Assembly: GCA_963844235.1 (NCBI GenBank)
Contig: CAWJNF010000005.1
Span: forward strand, 186,001 to 250,000
From: CAWJNF01 sp963844235
GTDB lineage: Bacteria > Actinomycetota > Thermoleophilia > Gaiellales > Gaiellaceae
Reading direction: 5' to 3'
DNA: 64,000 nt
Position 1 is the first letter of the stretch, and every line of letters starts with the position of its first letter. The position numbers were made by a program, and so were the translations under genes. This document shows, piece after piece, positions 8,807 through 17,637 of this stretch. Under the pieces are notes generated by a model. It saw only the letters and a list, made by a program, of their open reading frames with translations. It did not search any database and was not told the origin of the DNA.

Positions 8807-9463
8807 ATGGTCGAGGGACACCTCGTCGAGAGGACCACGGCACCGGACGCCGCTGCCGGCGATCACGATCGGCGACTATCTCGCGGCGGTCGCCGCGCGC
8901 GGGCCGCGCTGCCGCGTCACCCGTCGGCGACGAGGCGAGCCGCCTTACGTATGCGGAGCTCGCGCTCGATGTCGAGCGGGTGGCGTGCGGGCTGCTCGCG
9001 CTCGACATCGCGAAGGGCGATCGGATCGCGATCTGGGCGCCCGAGTCGACGGAGTGGGCGCTCGTCCAGCTCGCCGCCGCCCGTGCGGGAGCGGTGCTCG
9101 TGATCCTCGACGGCGACTGGACCAGCGAGCAGCTACTGGCGGTCTTCAGAGAGGCAAAGCGTTCGGCTGTTCGTGACGGCCGGCTCCGAGCGGGTGGCGC
9201 TGCTTGCGGCCGTGCGGGAGCGAGCTGGGCATGCTCGAGCGGCTCGTGACGATCGACGGCCTTCCGTGCGGCGGCCGTGATGACCTCACCTGGGGCGAGC
9301 TACTCGTCACCGGCTCGGCCATCGACGCGGCCGGCTGGCGGAGCGAGAGGCCACGCTCCACCCGGACGACCCGGTCTCGATCGAGTACGGACTCGGGGCG
9401 AGCGGCGAGCTCGAGGCAACCACGCTCACACATCGGAATTACCTGGCAGTGACGGGCGAGTAG
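8807..9463 (+). pseudogene. AMP-dependent acyl-CoA synthetase, broken and truncated
   Basis: Fragments of an ANL-superfamily N-terminus occur in several frames: PAITIGDYLAAVAAR, then LTYAELALDVERVACGLLALD and GDRIAIWAPESTEWALVQLAAARAGAVLV, then a final piece ending DDPVSIEYGLGASGELEATTLTHRNYLAVTGE and a TAG. The normal phosphate-binding loop S/T-G-T-T-G-x-P-K-G is altered to GLGASGELEA, and the whole C-terminal two thirds (adenylate-binding and hinge motifs) is missing. At least three frameshifts plus truncation make this a genuine pseudogene rather than a single read error. Confidence 0.7.
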
Positions 9464-10099
9464 CACACGACTGGGGTGGCGGCGGTCGCCGTCCTCGGCA
9501 GTGCGGCAAAAAAAGGGGGAAGGGAATGAGCACCACTCCACGATTCACAACGCGACGGGGGTCGAGGGGGCCCCGTGGCAGCAGGAGGCTCATTCCTGCA
9601 CTTGCGCTCGTGGTGGCCGTCGCGGCGGCCATCGCCGCTGTGCTCGGCGTCATCAACGCTGCGGCAGCTCCGGTGAAGCCGCCGCTGAAGGTCACGATCT
9701 CGCCGACAACGGCAGTCGCCGGTAGCACCGACAACGCGTTCAGCGTCAAGGTGACGGCGGCGAGCGGCGCGGCAAACAGGCCAGTTCAAGCTCGTCATCC
9801 CGGCCGGCTGGTCGGCGCCGCAGGCGACGAACTCGACTCTGCCCGGATACGTGGTGATCCAGAAGCTGACGTGCGCGTCGGCCGGCCCGTTCCCGGCTTC
9901 GATCACGGGCTCGGGGCCGTGGACGATCATCGTCAACTTCAACTGCGGCTCGAACAAGAACTTCTCGATGACCTACGGCGGCTCGGTGGCCTCGAGCAAG
10001 GTGACGGCCCCTGCGACCGCGACCTCGTACGAGTTCACCTCCGAGGCGGCGATCCCGAGCAGCTCCGCGTTCCAGCGATTGGTGACCCAACCGGTCGTG

Positions 10100-11035
10100 A
10101 CCGTCACCGCGTCGCCGGTGCATTTCGACATCACGGGGCTGTCGACCGCTGTCTCAGCAGGCGCGGCGAACGCGTTCACGGTCACGGCGCGCGACTCGTC
10201 GAACAACGTGCTCACGAACTACGCGGGCGCGATCCACTTCACCTCGACGGACGGTGCCGCGACGCTGCCGTTGAACTACGCGTTCACGGCCGCCGATGCG
10301 GGCAGTCACACGTTCACGCCGGGTGCGACCTTCGTCACGCTCGGCTCGCAGACGCTGACCGCGAACGACATCTCGAACGCGACGATCGTCGGCTCCAAGA
10401 CGACGACGGTCGGGCCCGGTCCGGCGACGCAGCTGGTCGTCGGCGGGCTGGCCGACCCGTCCTCGGCGGGCGTGGCTCAGTCGGTGACCGTGACGGCGAA
10501 GGATGCCTTCGGCAACACTGCGACCGGCTACACGGGCAGGTCCACTTCACGTCCTCGGACGGCGCATCGATCCTGCCGGCCGACTACCGTTCACGGCCGG
10601 TGACGCCGGCACGCACACGTTCACGAGCGCGGTGACGCTGAAGACGCCCGGGCTCGCGTAACGTGACCGCCACCGACACGGCGAACGCGTCGATCACCGG
10701 GCTGCAGAGCGTCACCGTGAACCCGGGCGCTGCGAGCCAGCTGGTCGTCACCGGCCTCGCCGACCCGTCGGCTCCGGGTGCTTCCCAGGATGTGACCGTG
10801 ACCGCCAGGGACGTGGCGGACAACGTCGTCCCCGGCTACACCGGCACGATCCACTTCACCTCGAGCGACGGCCTTGCGACCCTGCCCGCGGACTACACCT
10901 TCACCGCCGGCGACGGGGGCAGCCATACGTTCTCGGGTGCTGTGATACTCGGCTCGGCGGGCTCGCAGGATGTGACCGCGACCGACACCGTCGACTGCAG
11001 GTGTCACCGGCAGCCAGTCGGTGACGGTCGACGAC
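10100..11035 (+). repeat. Three tandem ~300-bp repeats encoding filamin/Ig-like domains
   Basis: Each unit encodes a beta-sandwich of about 100 aa with the recurring blocks (Q)LVVTGLADPS, VTVTAKD, GYTG.(I/V)HFTSSDG, FTAGD.G.HTF and TATDTANASITG. Units 2 and 3 are clearly closer to each other than to unit 1. Confidence 0.65.
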
Positions 11036-11549
11036 ACGCTCTACGTCGCCACGGCACCGGCTCCGACTCGAACATCGGCAGCCAGGCAGCGCCGCTGCAG
11101 ACGATCAACGCGGCGGTGCCGAAGACCGACTCGCTCTCAGGCGTGCTGAAGCTCCACGTCGCGGAAGGCAGCTACAACGAGGGCCCGGTTGGTGTCTCGG
11201 TCGTCGACAACCTGACGATCAGCGGCGGCTACGCAGCCGACTGGACGCAGACCGGCACAGCGACAACGATCGTGGCCCCGTCCAGTCTGTGCTCGCCGAC
11301 GGCGACACCGGCGTCACCCTCGACCACGTGACGCTGGCGCCGACCGTCCCGCCGGGCCCAACGGGCCCCGGCTCGAGCGTGTACGGGCTACGGGCGATCA
11401 ACGGCTCCTCGGTGACGCTCGCGAACGTGACGATCACGACGCCGAACGCGAATCGGCGGGCACAGCCGGCGCACAGGGCGCTGGCGGTTCGATTCTTAAC
11501 GGCGCAAACGGCGCGGACGGCAATCCACGCCCTGTCCTCCTGCACCGCC

Positions 11550-12350
11550 CATGTCGATGGCGGGGCGGGCGGCTCGGGCTTCAGCATCGGCGGAACGGGC
11601 GGGTCTGGTTTCTGCGGCAGCGGCCCCGGCGGCACCGGTGGGCAAGGAGAAGGTACGGCCGGTCCCGGCGGCGCTGGCGGCGCTGCTCCCGGCGGCTTCC
11701 CGCACGGAGGTAATGGCGGCTCCGGCCACGCTGGCTCGATCGGGCCGAACGGACAGGGAGGCCAGCAGACGATCGCGAACGCCGGTGTCACCTGGCTTGG
11801 TGATGACGGGAACATCGGCGGCGGCGGCACCGTCGGCAGTGCTGGCCACGGCGGCGGCGGCGGCGGCGGCGGCGGCACCGTGTCGTGTCCCATTCATTGG
11901 CTGCACGAGCTTCGCCGGCGGCGGCGGCGGGGGTGGTGGCGGCGGCGGCCAGAGGCGGCGGCGGAGGCCACGGCGGCAGCGCCGGCGGCGGCTCCTTCGG
12001 CATCTACCTCTGGGGCTCCTCGTTGGTGACGCTGGTCGACACGACGATTAACGTTGGCGACGGCGGCGCGGGCGGCACGGGCGGCGCGCGCGGCCTGGGC
12101 GGCGCGGGCGGCTTCGGCGGCGGCGGCGGCGGCGTCGGCGGCGGCGACGGCGGCAACGGCGGCTTCGGCGGCGCGGGCGGCGCGGGCGGCGCGGGCGGCT
12201 TCGGTGGCGGCGGCAACGGCGGCCCGAGCATCGGCGTCTTCCGCGGGAGCGGCTCGACCGCGAGCATCGGCGCTGGCGTCACCTTCAGCATCGGCAGCGG
12301 TGGCACCGGCGGCTCGAGTGCCGGCGGCGTTTCGAGCGATGGGGCGCCTG
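11550..12350 (+). repeat. Low-complexity GGC-rich tract encoding a PGRS-like glycine tail
   Basis: Imperfect GGCGGC/GGCAACGGC repeats encode GGAGG, GGNGG and GGFGG units. Part of the tail (about 11885-11990) reads as poly-Arg in the upstream frame and as poly-Gly in the next, marking another frameshift. Confidence 0.7.
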
Positions 12351-12390
12351 GCCTAGCACAGAACATCCACTAGCCGAGCGGACGTTACAG

Positions 12391-12428
12391 AGCGGGAGGG
12401 CCGCCCCTGTCGGGGCGGCCCTCCCGCT
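12391..12428 (+). terminator. Perfect 17-bp hairpin after the Gly-rich gene
   Basis: Left arm AGCGGGAGGGCCGCCCC (12391-12407), loop TGTC, right arm its exact complement (12412-12428). It sits 18 bases after the TAG stop of the secreted protein. No T-tract follows, as is common for actinobacterial terminators. Confidence 0.6.
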
Positions 12429-12745
12429 GGCGATCAGTCAGATCGTCTTGAACGGCTCGAACGGCTGGCGGCAGCTCGAGCTTCAAGGCGCCACCAGTTC
12501 ATCGGTTCGCGGAACGAGACGAACCGCGCCTCGTTCGCCAGGGCCGTTGACCTCGGGCTCGTGACGGAGCGAACATAGGCGGGAAGGAAGAGGGGGCGCG
12601 AACGCGGCCCCTCTTCTAGCCACGTGGTAGGCCTGCAGGTCAACCACCGGGGCCTGCTCGAGGGCAAGCCGATGGCCGTCGGTAGTGCGATCACTCCCTC
12701 CCGCACCGCCCTGCGGTTCGCGGCGGATAGGAGTATGAATGCGCC
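12429..12745. other. Non-coding stretch with one further hairpin
   Basis: No convincing gene. A stem AAGAGGGG...CCCCTCTT occurs at 12589-12616. The end of the stretch carries TATGAAT (12734-12740) 5 bases before the GTG of the P1 peptidase, a plausible leaderless promoter. A minus-strand open frame here is mostly antisense to the downstream gene. Confidence 0.4.
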
Positions 12746-13852
12746 GTGGAGCCCGGCCTTCTCTCGGCGTGGGGCCTCGGTCTGCGGATCGGCGCGCTCC
12801 CGACCGGGCCGCGAAACGCCATCATCGACGTCGAGGGGGTTCGGGTCGGCCACTGCACCGTGACCGACCCCGCCGACCCGGCGGTCCAGACGGGCGTGAC
12901 CGTCGTCGTCCCGCACGAAGGGAACCTGTTCCGCGAGAAGCTGGTCGCCGCCGTTCACGTCATCAACGGCTTCGGGAAGTCGGTCGGGCTGCTGCAGATC
13001 GAGGAGCTGGGGCAGCTCGAGTCGCCGATCGCGCTCACGAACACGCTCTCGGTGCCGGCGGTGACCGAGGGGCTGCTCGATCGGCTGCTGGCCGAGAATC
13101 CGGAGATCGGCACGACCACCGGCTCCGTGAACGCGGTCGTGACCGAGTGCAACGACGGCTTCCTGAACGACCTCCGCGGTCGCCACGTGCGGCGCGAGCA
13201 TGTGGCGGAAGCGCTGGCGGACGCGGCTCCGCGTGTCGTGCAGGGCTCCGTCGGAGCCGGCCGCGGCATGTCGGCGTACGGGCTCAAGGGCGGCATCGGC
13301 AGCGCCTCACGCGTCGTCGCCTCGTCGGGCTTCACCGCCACGGTCGGGACGCTGGTGCTCGCGAACCTGGGCCGGCTGTCCGAGCTCGTCGTCGCCGGCC
13401 GGCGCGTCGGCTCCGTGCTGGCGCGCGAACTGCGGGCCGACCCGGACCCGCTGGGCGCCGGCTCCGTCATCGTGGTGGTCGCGACCGATGCGCCCCTCTC
13501 GGAGCGTCAGCTCGCCCGGGTGCTCCGCCGTGCCCAGGGGGGCATCGCCCGCACCGGGAGCAACGCGGCATCGGGGAGCGGCGAGATCGTGGTCGGCTTC
13601 ACGACGGCGACCCGCATCCCGCACGCCGGCGGGGGGCCGACGATCCAGCTGGCGCTGCTCCGAGAGGACGGTCCCCTGATCGACCGGCTCTTCACGGCAG
13701 TGGCCGAGGCGACCGAGGAGGCCATCCTGAACGCGCTCTTCAACGCCGAGGCCGTCGAGGGTCGGGGCGGAGCTCGTCGCGCCGGCTTCCCGGTCGAGCG
13801 GCTCGCAGAACTGCTCGCAACAGCCGAACGAGAGGAGGGATCGCTGCAATGA
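12746..13852 (+). CDS. P1 family peptidase (DmpA/BapA type aminopeptidase)
   Basis: 368 aa Ntn-hydrolase of the DmpA fold, a self-processing L-aminopeptidase/D-esterase or beta-peptidyl aminopeptidase family. The autocleavage pair is Gly239-Ser240 in AGSVIVVVATDAPL; after cleavage Ser becomes the nucleophile. Other family blocks are GPRNAIIDVEGVRVGH, TGVTVVVPHEGN, ALTNTLSVPAV and YGLKGGIGSASR. No signal peptide. The GTG start is supported by an upstream TATGAAT box. It overlaps the following cyclase-family gene by 4 bases (ATGA). A paralogue lies at 28236. Confidence 0.9.
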   Translation: MEPGLLSAWGLGLRIGALPTGPRNAIIDVEGVRVGHCTVTDPADPAVQTGVTVVVPHEGNLFREKLVAAVHVINGFGKSVGLLQIEELGQLESPIALTNTLSVPAVTEGLLDRLLAENPEIGTTTGSVNAVVTECNDGFLNDLRGRHVRREHVAEALADAAPRVVQGSVGAGRGMSAYGLKGGIGSASRVVASSGFTATVGTLVLANLGRLSELVVAGRRVGSVLARELRADPDPLGAGSVIVVVATDAPLSERQLARVLRRAQGGIARTGSNAASGSGEIVVGFTTATRIPHAGGGPTIQLALLREDGPLIDRLFTAVAEATEEAILNALFNAEAVEGRGGARRAGFPVERLAELLATAEREEGSLQ

Positions 13853-14565
13853 CCTGGTCGCCCGACCTGATCGACCTCACCCGCCCGATGACGCGCGAGA
13901 CGATCGTGGAGCTCGCGGGGAAGCTCGTCGCCGAGCCGTCTCCCTACAACGAGGTCGAGCTCACCTACCTGCGCAGCTGGGACACGGACAACGGCTCGCT
14001 GTGCCAGTGGAAGCTGAACGACCACTTCGGTACCCACCTCGACGCCCCGATCCACATCGTCCCGAACTCGGCCAGCGTCGACCGCGTCGACATCAACCGG
14101 CTGATCGGCGAGGCGGTCGTGATCGACTGCTCGTTCGCGAACGGGCGCGGCCTCACGAGCGAGGACTTCGAGCGGGCGCGACCGCGGGTCAAGGCGGGCG
14201 ACATCGTGCTCATCTACTCCGCCGAGCAGCCGGGCTCGCTCGAGGACTGGATCCACGACCAGACCTACGTGACGCCGGACGGCGCCGAGTGGCTCGTCAA
14301 GCAGGGGATCAAGAGCGTCGGCGTGGAGCCGTTCGGCTTCGAGCACCTCTACGACGGGCTCTTCGTCAAGAAGTACTACGACAAGGCGACGCCCCCGCCG
14401 CACTGGCCGGCGCACGCGATCTGCCTCGAGAAAGACGTCTACATCCTCGAGGGCCTCGGCAACCTGGAGGAGATCGTCGGCAAGCGGGTTCACTTCTCCG
14501 CGCTGCCGCTCCCGGTGCCCGGGTCGAGCGGCTCGCCGGTGCGCGCCGTCGCCTGGGAAGAGTAG
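13849..14565 (+). CDS. Cyclase family metal-dependent hydrolase (kynurenine formamidase-like)
   Basis: 238 aa. The family motif H-x-G-T-H-x-D-x-P-x-H is present as HFGTHLDAPIH (about residues 58-68), supplying the divalent metal ligands. Relatives hydrolyse N-formylkynurenine, isatin or other cyclic amides. The ATG has a GAGGAGG Shine-Dalgarno and overlaps the TGA of the P1 peptidase, so the two are translationally coupled and may act successively on amide substrates. Its TAG stop forms one side of a small hairpin shared with the converging gene. Confidence 0.88.
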   Translation: MTWSPDLIDLTRPMTRETIVELAGKLVAEPSPYNEVELTYLRSWDTDNGSLCQWKLNDHFGTHLDAPIHIVPNSASVDRVDINRLIGEAVVIDCSFANGRGLTSEDFERARPRVKAGDIVLIYSAEQPGSLEDWIHDQTYVTPDGAEWLVKQGIKSVGVEPFGFEHLYDGLFVKKYYDKATPPPHWPAHAICLEKDVYILEGLGNLEEIVGKRVHFSALPLPVPGSSGSPVRAVAWEE

Positions 14566-14580
14566 GCGACAGGTCGCTAG
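14561..14580. terminator. Small hairpin holding both stops of a convergent gene pair
   Basis: GCGAC-AG-GTCGC stem between TAG (14563-14565, plus gene) and CTA (14577-14579, minus gene). Only 11 bases separate the two stops. Short stem, so terminator function is uncertain. Confidence 0.35.
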
Positions 14581-15656
14581 CCGGCGGATGCCGAGGCCGC
14601 CGCGAGATGGGGTGCGACCTCGCGTGCGAAGCGAGCGCTCCACTCGTGGCGCACCTCGCGGGGCACCCCGGGAGTGGAGGTGTGCACGATCAGGTGGTTG
14701 AACCCGCAGTCGAGGTAGCGCCCGGCCTTCTCCAGCACCGTCTGCGGCGAGCCAATGAGCTGGTACTCGCACCACGGCGGAATGTTCGCCGGGTCGGCGA
14801 GATGCTTCATCCGCTTGAAGATGGCGCCCCATTGCTCGTAGCCGGCGACCTTGCCCCAGTGCTCGCCGTCGGCGTCGTAGTGGCGGGCCTGCGCCGCCAT
14901 GTAGCGGACGACGTAGGTCTGCGCCAGCTCGACGGCCTCCGCGTCGGTGTCCGCGACGATCGCGTTGACGAGGATCGGCCGCACGCCGCTCACCTCCAGG
15001 CCGAGCTCGTCGGCGCGGGCCGACCAGGCATCGAGCGTTGCCTTCTGCGCCTCGATATCACCGATCGAGGTGCAGATCGGCGGCATGCCGAGCTCCGCCA
15101 TGAGCGGCGCGCTCGGCGCGGTGCCGATCGCCCCGTAGAGCGTCACCCGCTCGCGGCGCGGCCGGGGTCGGATCTTGATCTCCTTCTCCACCTGGAGGAA
15201 GCGGCCGGCGTACGTGAACGGCTCGCCCCCGAGCGCGCGGTCGAGGATTTCCCAGCACTCGCGGAACCGCTCGCGCGCCTCTTGCATCTCGATCCCGAAC
15301 GCGTCGTACTCGTACTTGGCCGTGCCTCGCCCGATCCCGAGGTGGAGGTGCTCCTCGGTCAGGTGCGTGAGCGCCGCAATCTCGCCAGCGAGGCGCAGCG
15401 GCTCGTACCACGGCGTGACGAGGACGCAGGTGCCGAGCGACAAATCCGGGTAGCGCCCGGCGATGTGGGCCAGCACGAGCAAGGGCCCGGGCATGGGGAA
15501 GTAGTCCGAGAAGTGGTGTTCGAGCACCCAGGCGGTCGTGTACCCGAGCGCGCGGTGCGCCTCGCAGTCGGCGAGGATCTCCCGGTAGAGCTGCTCGTCC
15601 GCCGCGCCGGGAGCTGCCACCGGTGCCGCGACGAATCCGAGCTCGACTCCGGTCAT
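14577..15656 (-). CDS. LLM class flavin-dependent oxidoreductase
   Basis: 359 aa luciferase-like monooxygenase fold (TIM barrel, F420 or FMN). Characteristic blocks: WVLEHHFSDYFPMPGPLLVLAHIAGR, LGTCVLVTPWYEPLRLAGEIA, HLHLGIGRGTAKYEYDAFG (each as shorter conserved segments) and C-terminal GSPQTVLEKAGRYLDCG. Start MTGVELGFVAAP is chosen over an Arg/Pro-rich 60-codon extension. Its ATG overlaps the TGA of the upstream esterase gene by 4 bases (operon). Likely substrate unknown; the cluster context suggests oxidation of an amine or ester-linked organic compound. Confidence 0.87.
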   Translation of the reverse strand: MTGVELGFVAAPVAAPGAADEQLYREILADCEAHRALGYTTAWVLEHHFSDYFPMPGPLLVLAHIAGRYPDLSLGTCVLVTPWYEPLRLAGEIAALTHLTEEHLHLGIGRGTAKYEYDAFGIEMQEARERFRECWEILDRALGGEPFTYAGRFLQVEKEIKIRPRPRRERVTLYGAIGTAPSAPLMAELGMPPICTSIGDIEAQKATLDAWSARADELGLEVSGVRPILVNAIVADTDAEAVELAQTYVVRYMAAQARHYDADGEHWGKVAGYEQWGAIFKRMKHLADPANIPPWCEYQLIGSPQTVLEKAGRYLDCGFNHLIVHTSTPGVPREVRHEWSARFAREVAPHLAAASASAG

Positions 15657-16579
15657 GCGAGCGCGAGGCGGATCGCGTCGCCCGCGTCGCGCATGGCGTC
15701 CGCCGACTGGTCGAAGACCGTGTCGAGCCCGAAAAAGCCGTGGATCATGCCCGGATACTGTCGCAGCGCCACCGGCACGCCGGCCGCCTCGAGCTTCGCC
15801 GCGTACAGCTCCGCCTGGAGGTGGAGGGGATCGCATTCCGCCGTCATGACGAGCGCGGGCGGCAGGCCGGAGTGGTCAGGAGCGAGGAGCGGCGAGACCC
15901 GCCAGTCGTCCGTCATGGCCGGAGAGGCGAGGTAGTTGGCCTGGTGCCACTGCAGCTCGTCCCGGTAGAGGAAGTAGCCCTCGTACTCCATGTCGAAGCC
16001 GCCGGCGAGGTCGCACGTCGTCACCGGGTAGACGAGCAGCTGGAAGCGGATGGCCGGGACGCCCCGCTCGCGCGCGAGCAGGGACACGACCGCCGCAAGG
16101 TTGCCGCCGGCGCTGTCGCCGGCGACGGCGAGCCGGGCCGGGTCGCCCCCGAGCGTGTCGGCGTGCTCGCCGAGCCAGGCGGCGGCCGCGTACGCGTCCA
16201 CGACCGCCGCCGGAAACATGTGCTCCGGCCCCAGGCGGTACTCGACCGAGACGACGAGCGCCCCGGCGGCGTTGGCGAGCGCCCGGCACACGATGTCGTA
16301 GGCGTCCACCGACCCGAGCAGCCAGCCGCCGCCGTGGTAGTACGCCACGACGGGGAGCGGGCCTTCCCCGGCGGGCCGGTACCAGCGCGCGTGTACCTCG
16401 CGGTCGTCTGTCCGCATGGCCAGGTTCCCGGTCTCGGCGACCTCCTGGCCCGGCCCCAGGCTCTCGAAGAGCGCCTCGAAGTTCTCCCTCGCCTCGGCGA
16501 CCGGCAGCAGGTGCGCGTTCGGGCGTCCCGACGCCTTGACGTCGTCGAGCAGCTCCTGTGCCTTCGGGTCGAGTGGCAC
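15653..16579 (-). CDS. HSL-family alpha/beta hydrolase (esterase)
   Basis: 308 aa hormone-sensitive-lipase type carboxylesterase. Oxyanion motif HGGGW near residue 81, nucleophile in GDSAGG near 155, acid in ECDPL near 253 and His in MIHGF near 283. The GTG start (16579) is preceded by TAGGAT (16591-16586, minus strand) at 6 bases with no Shine-Dalgarno. First gene of a two-gene unit with the LLM oxidoreductase. Confidence 0.9.
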   Translation of the reverse strand: MPLDPKAQELLDDVKASGRPNAHLLPVAEARENFEALFESLGPGQEVAETGNLAMRTDDREVHARWYRPAGEGPLPVVAYYHGGGWLLGSVDAYDIVCRALANAAGALVVSVEYRLGPEHMFPAAVVDAYAAAAWLGEHADTLGGDPARLAVAGDSAGGNLAAVVSLLARERGVPAIRFQLLVYPVTTCDLAGGFDMEYEGYFLYRDELQWHQANYLASPAMTDDWRVSPLLAPDHSGLPPALVMTAECDPLHLQAELYAAKLEAAGVPVALRQYPGMIHGFFGLDTVFDQSADAMRDAGDAIRLALA

Positions 16580-16585
16580 GCTGAG

Positions 16586-16591
16586 ATCCTA
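16586..16591 (-). promoter_or_regulatory. Leaderless-type -10 box (TAGGAT) of the HSL esterase
   Basis: TAGGAT on the minus strand, 6 bases before the GTG at 16579. Confidence 0.4.
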
Positions 16592-16674
16592 GTGCTCTCC
16601 TGAGGCGCGATCGCGTGACGTGGCGCGGAGGCCGCACTGGACGGAAGCGCCGCGACGGTGTCCAATGCGGGTTC

Positions 16675-17637
16675 ATGTGCGGGCCGCCGGATCGAGCCGC
16701 GGGGGAGCTTGCGTTCTGGGAGCCGGCAGCCCGTCAGGTACGGACGGGGACATGGGGCGAGCAAGCCGAGCCGACGCTCGACCGGATCGCGGAAGCGCTG
16801 ACCGCCGGCAGGCGCGAGGACGCGGCGGCGCTCGTGCGACATCTCCTCGTCGAGGCCCAGGAGATCCACGACCTCTACTCGGAGTGGGTCGCGGCGCTTC
16901 CCGGCATCCTCGAGCGAGAGGGCTTCGAGGTGGATGTCCCGGGCGTCGACACGGAGGCGGAGTGGCGGCAGTTCGGGGCCGCGGCGGAAGAGCTCGCCGT
17001 TCGCTGCGAGAGGGGCGACGCGGCCGAGCACGAGGTCGACGAGCTCGCCGATCTGTGGCGTGCCGCCCACGATCGTCATCTCGAGCTCGTCGCTCGCTGG
17101 CTGGACGCTGCGGCCGAGCGGCTCGGGGAGGAGCGGCTGGGCGAGGTCTGGGCCGAGCTGCAGGCCTCCGGCATCGCGTCGTACGCACGCTACGATCTCG
17201 CGCGCAACCCGTGGGCGCGCTCGCGTGCGCTGCTTCTGCAGATCGCCATCGAGGGGATGCACGGCCACCTTGGCGGCCCCGCACGGCGCGGGACGGTCGA
17301 GGTCCACGAGCACGCGGACCGGGTCGAGCTGCGCTTCTCCCCGTGCGGGTCGGGTGGCGTGCTCCGCCTACGCGAGGCGTTCGGCGTGACCCGGGCTCGT
17401 CACGACTTTGCGTGGAACGAGCTCGGCGTGTGCCATTACTGCATCCATTGCTGCGTGCTCCAGCAGCTGACGCCGATCGACCGGCTCGGCTACCCGGCGC
17501 GGGTCATCGACCCTCCATTGCGGCCCGGTGATTCGTGTACCTGGAGCGTCTACCGCGACCCGTCGCTCGTGCCCGACGAGGCCTACCGCCGCGTGGGCCG
17601 CGAGAGGCCCGAGGAGGCTGGAGGCCCCCATGGCTGA
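16675..17637 (+). CDS. Unknown protein with C-terminal Cys cluster
   Basis: About 320 aa, not recognised. The first two thirds are Glu/Ala/Leu-rich and predicted helical; the C-terminal third has a compact CHYCIHCC cluster (about residues 269-276) followed by GYPARVIDPPL and DSCTWSVYRDP, which looks like a metal or cofactor site. The start is uncertain: ATG 16675 lacks a clear Shine-Dalgarno, and an in-frame GTG at 16615 would add 20 basic residues. Its end overlaps the start of the glutamine-synthetase-like gene by 8 bases, a strong sign that it works with that ligase, perhaps as a substrate-specific partner. Confidence 0.65.
   Translation: MCGPPDRAAGELAFWEPAARQVRTGTWGEQAEPTLDRIAEALTAGRREDAAALVRHLLVEAQEIHDLYSEWVAALPGILEREGFEVDVPGVDTEAEWRQFGAAAEELAVRCERGDAAEHEVDELADLWRAAHDRHLELVARWLDAAAERLGEERLGEVWAELQASGIASYARYDLARNPWARSRALLLQIAIEGMHGHLGGPARRGTVEVHEHADRVELRFSPCGSGGVLRLREAFGVTRARHDFAWNELGVCHYCIHCCVLQQLTPIDRLGYPARVIDPPLRPGDSCTWSVYRDPSLVPDEAYRRVGRERPEEAGGPHG

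Larger units (their letters stand above)
9526..12373 (+). pseudogene. Secreted repeat/beta-helix/Gly-rich protein with multiple frameshifts
   Basis: Starts at ATG 9526 after a GGGGGAAGGG Shine-Dalgarno with a twin-Arg-containing N-region and hydrophobic segment (LIPALALVVAVAAAIAAVLGV), so it is exported. Next, in alternating frames, come three tandem units of about 100 aa (about 10100-10425, 10426-10726, 10727-11035) with the filamin/Ig-like pattern VTVTARD...GYTGTIHFTSSDG...LPADYTFTAGD...HTFS. Then a DUF1565-like parallel beta-helix (APLQTINAAV, LTISGGYAADWT, VTLDHVTLAP) and a PGRS-like Gly-Gly-X tail ending at 12373. Coherent protein continues across roughly nine frame changes (for example near 9780, 10538, 10575, 10650, 10990, 11290), so either the reads are faulty or decay is recent. 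Likely cell-surface or extracellular. Confidence 0.6.

Noticed and set aside
11845..12230. Dense GGC repeats that might be read as a repeat array or CRISPR-like locus
   Set aside because: Units are 3-9 bases and encode Gly-Gly-X; there are no spacers or constant repeats of CRISPR length.
12434..13201. A 255-codon minus-strand frame over the gap and into the P1 peptidase
   Set aside because: Most of it is antisense to the peptidase gene; the remainder shows no family motif.
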